Positions 43,574 through 55,138 of a stretch of DNA of 64,000 nt are shown in pieces; within the stretch, counting starts at the first letter, position 1, and each line of letters opens with the position of its first letter. Both the position numbers and the translations under genes were made by a program. This DNA comes from Tuctoria greenei (taxonomy: Eukaryota; Streptophyta; Magnoliopsida; Poales; Poaceae), in the NCBI GenBank assembly GCA_036927565.1, contig JAYESD010000002.1, forward strand, positions 226,383,605 to 226,447,604, given 5' to 3'. The notes beneath the pieces were generated by a model. It saw nothing but the letters and a program-made list of their open reading frames with translations, was not told the DNA's origin and made no database searches.

Positions 43574-46500
43574 AACCTACCCCCCTTAAAATGAATCTCG
43601 CCCTCGAGATTCGACACGGAAGAGAAGAGATAGGGAAATTCCTTCTTGAGATCATCTTCTGGCTCCCAAGTTGCTTCTTTTTCGGTATGGTGCTTCCATT
43701 GGACTTTACACCATCGAATCACCTTGTTCCTTGTGACTCTCTCCTTGGTTTCCAAGATTTTGACCGGTTGCTCGGCATACGTCAAATCTTCCTCTAGTTC
43801 CAATTCTTCCATTGGCACTTGATCTTCCGGTACCCTCAAGCACTTCTTGAGCTGGGAAACATGAAACACATCATGTACGTCTGAAAGATGAGCTGGCATC
43901 TCCAACTTATATGCTACTTCTCCTCTTTTGTCCAAAATCTTGAATGGTCCAATATAACGAGGTGCGAGCTTACCCCTTATGTTAAACCTCTTATGACCTC
44001 TCATTGGTGACACCTTGAGGTAAACAAAATCTCCTATTTCAAAGGCTAATTTCCTTCTCCTATTATCCGCATAGCCTTTTTGCCTTGATTGGGCAGCCCT
44101 CAAGTTTCCACGAATTATTTGGACTTGCTTTTCGGCTTCTTGCAACACGTCCGGACCAAATACTTGAGTTTCTCCTGCCTCATTCCAGAATAAAGGTGTC
44201 CTACACTTCCTCCCATAAAGCGCTTCATATGGTGACATTTTCAAGCTTGCTTGGTAACTATTGTTGTATAAAAATTCTGCGTATGGCAAGCTTTTGTCCC
44301 AACTTTTCCCATGCTTTAATGCACAAGCTCTTAACATATCCTCCAAAATCTGATTGGTCCTCTCGGTTTGTCCATCCATTTGAGGATGATATGCTGAACT
44401 AAAATTCAACCTCGTTCCCAAAGCTTCGTGCAATTTTTGCCAAAATCTGGAGGTAAATTGAGAACCTCTATCCGAGACTATCTTCTTAGGGACTCCATGT
44501 CGACACACAATATGCTCCATGTATATTTCGGCCAATCGTGCAGCTGTATACTTGGCCTTCACAGGGACAAATGAGCTGACTTGGTTAAGCGATCCACAAT
44601 TACCCAAATTGAGTCATACCCGGACTGAGTACGTGGTAACCCAACTATGAAGTCCATACCAATTTCTTCCCACTTCCATTTCGGAATCTTCAATGGTTGC
44701 AATAGTCCGGCTGGCCTTTGATGTTCCGCCTTGACTCGTTGGCACACATCACACAGTGCTACGTATTCAGCTATGTCCTTCTTCATGCTATTCCACCAAT
44801 AGCAAGTCTTCAAATCTTTGTACATCTTCGTACAACCAGGGTGAATTGAGTATGGCGAGTCATGTGCCTCCTTTAATATTGTCTCCCAAATATGTTTTAC
44901 ATTAGGCACAACGATTCTCTTTCCAAGCCATAAGGTACCATATTCGTCTTCATCAAATCTGAATTCTCTCCCTTCTTTGATTCTTTCCTTGATTTCCTTG
45001 ATATCCTCATCCGTGGTTTGTGCCTCTCGGATTTCTTGCTCCAAGGTTGGGTTTAACTCCATCATCTCCATCTCATTTACAAACCCAAGGTTCAACCGTT
45101 CAAACTCCTTGCATAACTCGGATGGTAACTCTCGAACCGTAAGTTGATGGCTTACTCCCTTTCTACTCAAAGCATCGGCCACTACATTGGCTTTTCCCGG
45201 ATGATAGTTGATCCCCAAATCATAATCTTTGATGAGCTCTAACCATCTTCGTTGCCTCAAGTTCAGATCCGTTTGTGTGAAAATATACTTCAAACTCTTA
45301 TGATCCGTGTAAATTTCACACCTATGTCCAAGAATATAGTGTCTCCAAATCTTCAATGCATGTACCACGGCTGCTAGTTCAAGATCATGCGTGGGGTAAT
45401 TCTGCTCATGTTTCTTCAATTGTCTCGACGCATAGGCGACCACTTGACCTCCTTGCATCAATACACATCCAAGCCCTTGTCTTGATGCATCACAATAGAT
45501 GTCGAAACTCTTGCTTACATCCGGCAATACCAAAACTGGGGCTGTTGTCAACCGCTTCTTCAACTCCTCAAAACTCTCTTGACAAGCTTGAGTCCATTGG
45601 AATGCCTTTCCCTTCATTAGCAACTCCGTCATAGGCTTGGCTATCTTGGAAAAATCCTTGATGAATCGACGGTAATATCCAGCAATCCCAAGAAAACTCC
45701 TTATTTCCTTGACGTTTTGCGGTGGTTCCCACTTCAACACGTCTCTCACTTTTCCGGGGTCAACCGATACTCCTCCTCCTGAGATTATATGACCCAAAAA
45801 TGGCACCTCTTTCAACCAAAACTGGCACTTGTTGAACTTGGCATACAATTGATGCTCCCTGAGTTTTTGCAACGTAAGCCTCAAGTGTTCCTCATGTTCC
45901 TTCTCATCCTTCGAGTAGATCATAATATCATCAATAAACACCACAACAAACTTATCTAAGTACTCCATGAAGACCTTATTCATGAGGTACATAAAGTAGG
46001 CAGGTGCATTTGTCAATCCAAAAGACATCACGGTGTACTCATAAGATCTATATCGTGTCCTAAAAGCTGTCTTGGGTATGTCCGATGGTCTAATCTTCAT
46101 TTGAAAGTATCCCGACCTCAAGTCAATCTTGGAAAACACACGGGCGCCTTTCATCTGATCAAACAAGTCTTCTATGCGTGGCATGGTGTACTTGTTCTTG
46201 ATTGTTACCTCGTTGAGAGCTCGGTAATCCACGCACATCCTTTGGGATCCGTCCTTCTTGTCCACAAATAGAACGGGCGCTCCCCAAGGTGAAGAGCTAG
46301 GGCGAATAAAACCCTTCTCTAATTGCTCTTGAATTTGTTTCTTGAGCTCCGCTAATTCCATAGGAGGCATCCTATACGGCCTCTTAGCTATAGGTGCAGT
46401 TCCAGGTATTAAATCAATAACAAACTCAATGTCTCGATCGGGTGGCATACCTGGCAACTCATCTGGAAACACATCAAAAAATTCACATACAACCGGAATC

Positions 46501-48115
46501 TCCTCAATTGCGGCACCGTCCATATGATTCAATTCCAATTGCTTCGGTGCGGTTTGAGATGCTTCAAATTCTACGGTGATCCCTTCCTCATTGGTCAACT
46601 TCACCGTCTTTGTGGCACATTCAATAACTCCATTGTGCTTCCTCAACCAGTCCATACCAAGTATAATATCCAACCCTTGAGAGTCCAAAACTATAAGGTT
46701 GGCGGAGAAGTCTACCCCCCTTATTCTAAGGCTTACTTTTGGACATACTATATTTGTCCTCATCTCTCCTCCAGGAGACTTAACCAACAGAGTAAACTTC
46801 ATATGAGAGATAGGCAAACTATACTTGGCAACATACTTCGATGCAATAAATGAATGCGATGCTCCAGAATCAAATAACATAGTCGCGGGGTTGGAGTTGG
46901 CGAGAAACATACCAATGACCACATCATCCGCTTGTTGAGCATCCTCCGTAGAGACATAGTTCACGTTGCCACGAGCAAAATTCTGTTGTCCACGGCTTCC
47001 TTGTGGCTGTCCTCCATTAGGTCTTGGGTTTTGCCTCGATGCATTGCTTCCTTGACCAAGGCCCGACTTAGGACATTGATTCGCAAAGTGTCCAGCTTCT
47101 CCACAAGTATAGCACTTCTTAACTCCACCAGAATTATTGGGACGAGCTTGGTTTTGAACATTGGCTCCAGGAAAATCAGCACGAGGTGCATAAGGCATCG
47201 GAGGCCTAGGTGCTTGCATGATAGGGCGTTGCTGCACAAACTGAGTTGGGCGCTGAGCAGGAATAGAGGAGCTGTAATGAGGCGCATTGGGCGGCGCAAA
47301 GCGAGGGCGCACATTACTTCCTTGTTGCTGTCCTTGATATGGCGCCTTCCTCTTGATTTCTTGCTCCATCTCACGGATCTTGTTCTCAACCACAATTGCT
47401 TTGTCCACAAGCTTCTGGAAATTGACATAATCACAGTTGAGCAATTGCACTTGGATCGTATTGTTCAATCCCCTCATGAACAAGTATTGCTTCTGGCTGT
47501 CCCGGCTAACATCTTCAGGCGCATATCTTGAGAGTTGAGTGAACTTATTGAGATATTCACTCACGCTTGATTTTCCTTGTCTCAAGTTCTCAAATTCTTG
47601 CCTCTTCAAGATCATAACACCTTCCGGCACATAATGAGAACGGAAAATCTCCTTGAATTCCGCCCAGGTAATTCTCTCTTGGTTCTCATGAGCATTGCAA
47701 TAAGAATCCCACCAATCTGCAGCTGCTCCAACGAGTTGATGAGAAGCAAATAGCACCTTCTCCCGGTCACTGCATTGGCCAATGGCTAGCTTCTTCTCCA
47801 CGGACTTGAGCCAATCATCCGCATCCATAGGGTCTGCGGCTTGAGCAAAGGTTGGCGGCCTAGTCCTCATAAACTCTCCCAATCGGTTATGAGGAGGCGG
47901 GGGTGGCGGTGGAGGCATGTGGGGCTGATTGTTGATATTGCCAGCCTGCAGCTGTCCCATTGTTTGTATCATGGTCTGCATGAGCTGTTTTGCATAGCCA
48001 ATAGCTGCTCAATGTTGATAGCTCCCTGAGTAGATCCTTGTCCGATGTTGTTCTGAGGCACTCCATTGTTCTCCTCCTCATCATTGCCATCCCTATGGTT
48101 GTGAGTCCTCACCAT
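43459..48115 (-). pseudogene. Tekay-2 gag-pol polyprotein with two 1-bp deletions
   Basis: ATG at 48115 (MVRTHNHRDGN). A 1-bp deletion near 47984 shifts the frame after about 40 codons; then 1140 codons are open. On that 1140-aa frame: gag core about 60-170, CCHC 290-303, protease DSGA 371, RT FSKIDLRSGYFQ 616-627 and VFIDDIM 681-687, RNase H with D831, E867, D893 and D936, integrase zinc region 1047-1080, first catalytic Asp 1110. A second 1-bp deletion near 44571 (AAA for AAAA in the sisters) shifts to a 382-codon frame with VSDRGSQF, DGQTERTNQ and the chromodomain. The frame stays open through the polypurine tract into the 3' LTR. Confidence 0.94.
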
Positions 48116-48370
48116 CTGAAGAAAAGCAATAGATGAGAATTAGAAAATGCCCCAACTATATGCATCAAGGGATATGAAACTAAACAACTAGCTACACTAG
48201 CCTAGGTGGACATGGCAATGCTAAGGCATCCCAAAATCCTCTATTAAGCACACAAGCAAGCAATATATATAGCAAACAGCACTCCAAGCAAAAACACATC
48301 AATTCCTGAGTGCTCCTATGTGCTCTAAAGTGTCCATTCTATCTAGGCTGCATCCTACGGTCAACCTGTG

Positions 48371-48382
48371 GCTCTGATACCA
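48371..48382 (-). other. Tekay-2 primer binding site (tRNA-iMet)
   Basis: TGGTATCAGAGC on the minus strand, continuing CACAGG, three bases inside the 5' LTR. The leader 48116-48385 is otherwise non-coding. Tekay-1 has the same site at about 51393-51404. Confidence 0.92.
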
Positions 48383-48385
48383 ATC

Positions 48386-51231
48386 TGTGACGCCCGGTTC
48401 CGAAAACTGAACCAAGCTAACGCATATGTGTGCCCAGGATGTTCATCACACATACACGAGTGCAATCACAAAAGAGTATACAGAAAATTACCACAAGACA
48501 AGATTAATTAACCAAATTTCATTACACAAACCATATTATCCTCGAATACAAGCTCTAATAAATATTAATGACAAGTTCAACTAATGTAGCGGAAATAAAC
48601 TAATTAAGCAAACTAAGCAACTAAGCATCAGCGACGGGGTATTTATGCGCAACTCCAATCAACACCACAGGCAAAGCTGACGGTAGACACGGCCTAGAAC
48701 TCCGCATTATCACCATTAAACTCCCAATCCTGACCTGCAACTGTTGGGGGGGGGGATTGCAAGAGTGAGTACGTGTCGTACTCAGCAAGTGTGGAAAGTA
48801 TGACATGTGGCTGATTCAAATGACGACAATAATAATGGTAAAGTGCTGAAAAGTACATTAAAACATTTGAAAAGCAATATAGTATAAGTATGTGAAGTAA
48901 TCCCAACATAATCACGAGTAATACCATAATACCAAACTGAATTCATTACCATCATCAATAAGTCCAGATTTCACCATTGCCAATAACCATATTCAATACC
49001 AGAGATTAATCCATAACCATCCATAACCATTACCAAACCATAACCATCCCAAATTCCAATTTGCCTCTAATCATGGAAGTTGTCCAGGTGCTCATAACCG
49101 GGAGCACGGCTATCATGATAGTTTTAATTAACACTCTGCAGAGTTTGTACCTCTTTACCCACGTGTCAGTGATTTCATCACCCTTCGGCGACTAAGAACC
49201 TCCCTTATGCCCATGACCCGTCGGTCACATTACACACTTCCGTTGGTGTGTGGCCAAGAGATCACAAAATAGCCTTTACAAAGGGATTACTAGCCTATTT
49301 AGACCCCCACTGAGGTTTCACCGGTGGCGATGTCTCCCGCAAAGCACATCTTCAACCAAGGGCCCCTCTTGAGCCATTCGGATCCCAGGGTAGTCCCACC
49401 AATCATCAACAAACCCAATCCAACTACCCCTTCCCCGAGCATCCACAATGGTCCAAACAGCACTAGCAAAGCCCTAATTAATCAGCTACGCCGCACCCAT
49501 ACTTGGCCTCGTGGTGGCACTGTAGTCCTGGCTTATTCTCGCATGAACCGGTCCTTAGATCTAAAGCAAGCAAACCACCATAACATTCAACCCATCCACA
49601 TACCAGGCTTGCTTAGATCATCCATTACCATACCATGTTTAACCAGTTCATGTTAACCATAATCTCATCCATGCATATTTAAATTGAGTGATATAGTTGT
49701 TTCCCATCCCAATTGATTAAGCGAAGCAAAAAGGTAAAAACCCTTCCCAACTCTCTACCATAAATTTCCAGGTGACAAGGGTGGTTTAGCAAATCTAGTA
49801 AACTTCCTACCATAGGATTCCCATCAAATTGACACAAGCATGCAATTTTACAAACAAAACATTTATTTTAAAAAAACAGGATCAATATGCTTCAAGGACA
49901 CTTGCCTTGCTCTTGCTGTTGATTAGGGTCGAAGCCTTCAAACTCTTGATGTTGTAGATCCTCCGTGGCACTCTCTAGCGCAAATCCGTCTAATCCATAC
50001 AATAAACATACAAGACAAGAAACACAATCAAAGAGTGCACAAATATTACTCAATATGACATGACATGCATGATTGATGCAATGCAAGGTAGAACTTGTCA
50101 CTAGATTGCTTTTAATGATCACTAACTAGTTCTAATAGATTTTAACAAGTTTATACAGGTTTGGGGTCGATTAGATCAAATTTTAGAATTAATTCAACAC
50201 AATTTAACCAGAAAGATCGGACTAGTCCGCTAGGGACCAAACAACTCCGCACTTGACGAGATCAGCAGATTAGGGTTTTCTAGATTGACGTGAATTTGGA
50301 GATTAGGGGTTGAATTCACGTAAGGAAAAGATAATAGAAGGTATACCAGGTGTTTAGAACTCCAATGAACCAAGAAACTTGGAGGTAACACTTGGATCCT
50401 GATGATCTAGGGTTGGTGATGAACTTGGAGATGAATTGGTGGTGAAGGACGAAACTTGGTGGAGATCTTGATCCTCCTTCGTTTCCTCCTCTTCTTCCTC
50501 TTGCTTGGGATCTTCTCCTCCCTCCTTGATGGTGGCTCCCCACGAACTAGGTTTTGGGTGGGTGGAAAAGTGGTAAATAGATGTCAAACCAAGGGGTGGG
50601 GTTGTTTATATAGGGGTGGAGGCTAGGGTTAGATGGATTTCGAGTTTAGGATGAGTAGAGGCCAGTTTAGAGTCCCAGATGGGCTCTAAAAGAGTTGGGC
50701 ACGACATCCCTAGGCCCACTTGACGTGAAACCCAAGAAACAAGTCGTAAAACAAAAGGTCAATCTCGGAGTCACGAAATATCGGACAAGTCCGGACAGGA
50801 CCGGACTAGTCCGAAGTCGTCCAGAGAGAAAATCGAACAAGTCTGGCCAAAATCGGACAAGTCCGATCTTAGTCAGAAAGGAAAACGGACAAGTCCGCTG
50901 GAACACCGGACTAGTCCGGAAAAGTCCAGGGACTTAGCAAATTTTCAAGGATTCATGGAATACCGGACTAGTCCGCACAAAATCGGACAAGTCCGAAGTT
51001 GTCCAGAGGCAAAAATTGGACTAATCCGCAGCAAAAACGGACAAGTCCGTTTTTAGACAGAGAGAAATCGGACTAGTCCTCTGCAAAATCGGACTAGTCC
51101 GCACTTTCCTACATTTTTAAGTGCGGTTTTGTTCCAAATCAATTTTAAACTTGTTCCTCTTGTTATGGGTTAATGTTAAACATGTATATGAGTGCATGTA
51201 GGGCATGATGCATGAAAATGAGGGTGTTACA
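48386..51231 (-). repeat. Tekay-2 5' LTR
   Basis: Partner of 40734-43573, next to the primer site. Palindrome array 50782-51101. Confidence 0.94.
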
Positions 51232-51236
51232 ACATG
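51232..51236. repeat. Target-site duplication ACATG, right copy, Tekay-2
   Basis: Matches 40729-40733. Confidence 0.95.
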
Positions 51237-51407
51237 GCAATGCTAAAGCATCCCAAAATCCTCTATTAAGCACACAAGCAACCAATATATATAGCAAGCA
51301 GCACTCCAAGCAAAAACACATCGATTCCTGAGTGCTCCTATGTGTCCTAAAGTGTCTATTCTATCTAGGCTGCATCCTACGGTCAACCTGTGGCTCTGAT
51401 ACCAATC
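51237..51407 (-). other. Tekay-1 leader remnant with primer binding site
   Basis: Continues the leader broken at 40733 and ends in TGGTATCAGAGC (minus strand, about 51393-51404) next to the 5' LTR. Confidence 0.88.
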
Positions 51408-52015
51408 TGTGACGCCCGGTTCCGAAAATGAACCAAGATAACGCATATGTGTGCCCAGGATGTTCATCACACATATACGAGTGCAATCACAAAAGAGTAT
51501 ACAGAAAATTACCACAAGACAAGATTAATTAACCAAATTTTATTACACAAACCATATTATCCTCGAATCCAAGCTCCAATGAATATTAATGACAAGTTCA
51601 ACTAATGCAGCGGAAATAAACTAATTAAGCAACTAAGCAACTATGCAACATAAGCGACAGGGTATGCATGCGCAGCTCCAATCAACACCAGAGGCAAAGC
51701 TGACGGTAGACACGGCCTAGAACTCCGCATTATCGCCATTAAACTCCCAATCCTGACCTGCAACTGTTGGGGGGGGGATTGCAAGAGTGAGTACATGTCG
51801 TACTCAGCAAGTGTGGAAAGTATGACATGTGGCTTATTCAAATGTCGACAATAATAATGGTAAAGTGTTGAAAAGTACAGTAAAACATTTGAAAAGCAAT
51901 ATAGTATAAGTATGTGAAGTAAACCCATCATAATCATAAGTAATACCGTAATACTAAATCTGAATTCATTACCATCATCAAAAATTCCGGATTTCACCAT
52001 TGCCAATAACCAGAT
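51408..52015 (-). repeat. Tekay-1 5' LTR, U5 end, cut by Tekay-3
   Basis: Starts TGTGACGCCCGG and shares Tekay-1-specific bases with 33237 onward (ATATACGAGTG, where Tekay-2 has ATACACGAGTG). Stops at CCAGAT, where Tekay-3 begins. Confidence 0.9.
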
Positions 52016-52164
52016 TGTAACACCCTCATTCTCATGCATCATGCCCTACATGCACTCATATACATGTTTAACATTAGCCCACAACAAGAGGAACGAGTTT
52101 AAAATTGATTCGGAGCATTTAAAATTGATTTGGAGCAAAACCGCACTTAAAATGCAGGAAAGTG

Positions 52165-52660
52165 CGGACTAGTCCGATTTTACTGGGGACTAGTCCGATT
52201 TCTCTCTGACTAAAAACGGACTTGTCCGTTTTTGCTGCGGACTAGTCCGATTTTGGCTCTGGAAACTTTCAGACTTGTCTGATTTTGTGCGGACTAGTCC
52301 GATATTCCATGAATCCTTGAAAATTTGCTAAGTCCCTGGACTTTTCCGGACTAGTCCGGTGTTCCAGCGGACTTGTCCGTTTTCCTTTCTGACTAAGATC
52401 GGACTTGTCCGATTTTTGGCCAGACTTGTCCGATTTTCTCTCTGGACGACTTCGGACTAGTCCGGTCCTTTCCGGACTTGTCCGATATTTCGCGACTCCG
52501 AGTTGATCTTTTGTTTTACGACTTGTTTCTTGGGTTTCACGTTAAGTGGGCCTAGGTACGTCGTGCCTAACTCTTTTGGAGCCCATGTGGGACTCTAAAC
52601 CGGCCTCTACTCATCCCAAAACTCGAAATCCATCTAACCCTAGCCTCCACCTCTATATAA
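52165..52660 (+). promoter_or_regulatory. Tekay-3 5' LTR: phased palindrome array and TATA box
   Basis: Twelve clear copies start at 52165, 52186, 52217, 52238, 52270, 52290, 52347, 52368, 52400, 52421, 52453 and 52473. The steps 21, 31, 21, 32, 20, 57, 21, 32, 21, 32, 20 amount to a paired unit of about 53 bp used six times. The TATA box follows 170 bp downstream. Confidence 0.6.
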
Positions 52661-52678
52661 ACAACCCCACCCCTTGGT

Positions 52679-53372
52679 TTGACATCTATTTGCCACTTTT
52701 CCACCCACCCAAACCCTAGTTCGTGGGGAGCCACCATCAAGGAGGGAGGAGAAGATCCCAAGCAAGAGGAAGAAGAGGAGGAAACGAAGGAGGATCAAGA
52801 TCTCCACCAAGTTTCGTCCTTCACCACCAATTCATCTCCAAGTTCATCACCAACCCTAGATCATCAAGATCCAAGTGTTAACTCCAAGTTTCTTGGTTCA
52901 TTGGAGTTCTAAACACCTGGTATACCTTCTATTCTCTTTTCCTTATGTGAATTCAACCCCTAATCTCCAAATTCACGTCGATCTAGAAAACCCTAATCTG
53001 CTGATCTCGTCAAGTGCGGACTTGTCCGGTCCCTAGCGGACTAGTCCGATCTTTCTGGTTAAATTGTGTTGAATTAATTCTAAAGTTTGATCTAATCAAC
53101 CCCAAACCTTTATAAACTTGTTATAATCTATTGGAGCTAGTTAGTGATCATTAAAGGCAATCTAGTAACAAGTTCTACCTTGCATTTGCATCAATCATGC
53201 ATGTCAGGACATATTGAGTAATATTTGTGCACTCTTTGATTGTGTTTCTTGTCTTGTATGTTTATTGTGTGGATTAGACGGATTTGCGCTAGAGAGTGCC
53301 GCGGAGGATCTACAACATCAAGAGTTTGAAGGCTTTGACCCTAATCAACAGCAAGAGCAAGGCAAGTGTCCT
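52679..53372 (+). other. Open frames in the Tekay LTR leader with possible splice sites
   Basis: A Glu-rich frame (52679-52912) stays open in all six LTR copies (also 35200-35430, 42695-42928, 50354-50587, 60315-60548, 61696-61929); indels in its GAG-rich run are multiples of three. It has no ATG: the first codon counted is TTG, close to where transcription would start. Further down, after GTGTGGATTAG at about 53275, a frame encodes DGFALESAAEDLQH then FEGFDPNQQQEQGKCP. CACCTG|GTATACC (near 52920) could be a donor. Coding function is doubtful. Confidence 0.25.
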
Positions 53373-55138
53373 TGAAGCATATTGATCCTGTTTTAAAATA
53401 AATGTTTTGTTTGCAAAACTGCATGCTTGTGTCAAATTGATGGGAATCCTATGGTAGGAAGTTTACTAGTTTTGTGTGACCACCCTTGTCACCTGGAATT
53501 TATGGTAGAGAGAGTCGGGAAGGCTTTTTACTTTTTGCTTCGCTTAATCAACTGGGATGGAAAACAACTATACCAATCAATTTATTTATGCATGGATGAG
53601 ATTATGGTTAACATGAACTAGTTAAATATGGTATGGTAATGGGTGATCTAAGCAATCCTGGTATGTGGATGGGTTGGATGTTATGGTGGTTTGCTTGCTT
53701 TAGATCTAAGGACCGGTTCATGCGAGAATAAGCCAGGACTATAGTGCCACCACGAGGCCAAGTATGGGTGCGGCGTAGCTGATTAATTAGGGCTTTGCTA
53801 GTGCTGTTTGGACCATTGTGGATGCTCGGGGAAGGGGTAGTCGGATTGGGTTTGTTGATGATTGGTGGGACTACCCTGGGATCCGAATGGCTCAAGAGGG
53901 GGCCCTTGGTTGAAGATGTGCTCTGCGGGAGACATCGCCACCGGTGAAACCTCAGTGGGGTCTAAATAGGCTAGTAATCCCTTTGTAAAGGCTATTTTGT
54001 GATCTCTTGGCCACACACCAACGGAAGTGTGTAATATGACTGACGGGTCATGGGCATAAGGGAGATTCTTAGTCGCCGAAAGGTGATGAAATCACGAACA
54101 CGTGGGTAAAGAGGTACAAACTCTGCAGAGTGTTAACTAAAACTATCATGATAGCCGTACTCCCGGTTATGAGCACCTGGACAACTTCCATGATTAGAGG
54201 GAAATTGGAATTTGGGATGGTTATGGTTTGGTAATGGTTATGGATTAATCTCTGGTAATGAATATGGTTATTGACAATAGTGAAATCTGGAATTATTGAT
54301 GATGGTAGTGAATTCAGTTTGGTATTATGGTATTACTTATGATTATGATGGGTTTACTTCACATACATAAGATATATTGCTTTTCAAATGTTTTACCGTA
54401 CTTTTCAGCACTTTACCATTATTATTGTCGACATTTGAATCAGCCACATGTCATACTTTCCACACTTGCTGAGTACGACATGTACTCACTCTTGCAATCC
54501 CCACCCCAACAGTTGCAGGTCAGGACTGGGAGTTTAATGGCGATAATGCGGAGTTCTAGGCCGTGTCTACCGTCAGCTTTGCCTGTGGTGTTGATTGGAG
54601 CTGCGCATACATACCCTGTCGCTTATGTTGCATAGTTGCTTAGTTGCTTAATTAGTTTATTTCCGCTGCAATAGTTGAACTTGTCATTAATATTCATTAG
54701 GGCTTGTATTCGAGGATAATATAGCTTGTGTAATAAAATCTGGATAATTAATCTTGTGTTGTGGTAATTTTCTGTATACTCTTTTGTGATTGCACTCGTA
54801 TATGTGTGATGAACCTCCTGGGCACACATATGCGTTAGCTTGGTTCATTTTCGGAATCGGGCGTCACAGATTGATATCAGAGCCACAGGTTGACCGTAGG
54901 ATGCAGCCTAGATAGAATGGACACTTTAGAGCACATAGGAGCACTCAGGAATCGATGTGTTTTTGCTTGGAGTGCTGCTTGCTATATATATTGCTTGCTT
55001 GTGTGCTTAATAGAGGATTTTGGGATGCCTTAGCATTGCCATGTCCACTTAGGCTAGTGTAGCTAGTTGTTTAGTTTCATATCCCTTGATGCATATAGTT
55101 GGGGCGTTTTCTAATTCTTACCTATTGCTTTTCTTCAG

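Larger units (their letters stand above)
40734..51231 (-). mobile_element. Tekay-2: nearly intact 10.5-kb Tekay chromovirus inside Tekay-1
   Basis: TSD ACATG at 40729-40733 and 51232-51236; LTRs 2840 and 2846 bp; primer site, gag-pol and polypurine tract all present. By eye the LTRs differ at only about 15 sites in the first 1.3 kb, the lowest divergence of any pair here, so it is the youngest datable insertion. It lies in the untranslated leader of Tekay-1, same orientation. Confidence 0.95.
52016..54868 (+). repeat. Tekay-3 5' LTR (2853 bp)
   Basis: TGTAACACCC...GGCGTCACA. Palindrome array 52165-52484, TATA box TATATAA 52654-52660, two further palindromes at about 53027-53050. It carries a small duplication (GGAGCATTTAAAATTGATTT, about 52111-52136) that its partner shares. 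Confidence 0.94.

Noticed and set aside
46932..47531. 199-codon plus-strand ORF, with counterparts at 39553-40050 and 55621-56292
   Set aside because: Antisense shadow of the Tekay gag; conserved only because gag is.
52165..52484. Regularly spaced palindromic repeats resembling a CRISPR array
   Set aside because: Spacers are 8-20 bp, repeats 12 bp, the array lies in a plant LTR U3, and there are no cas genes.
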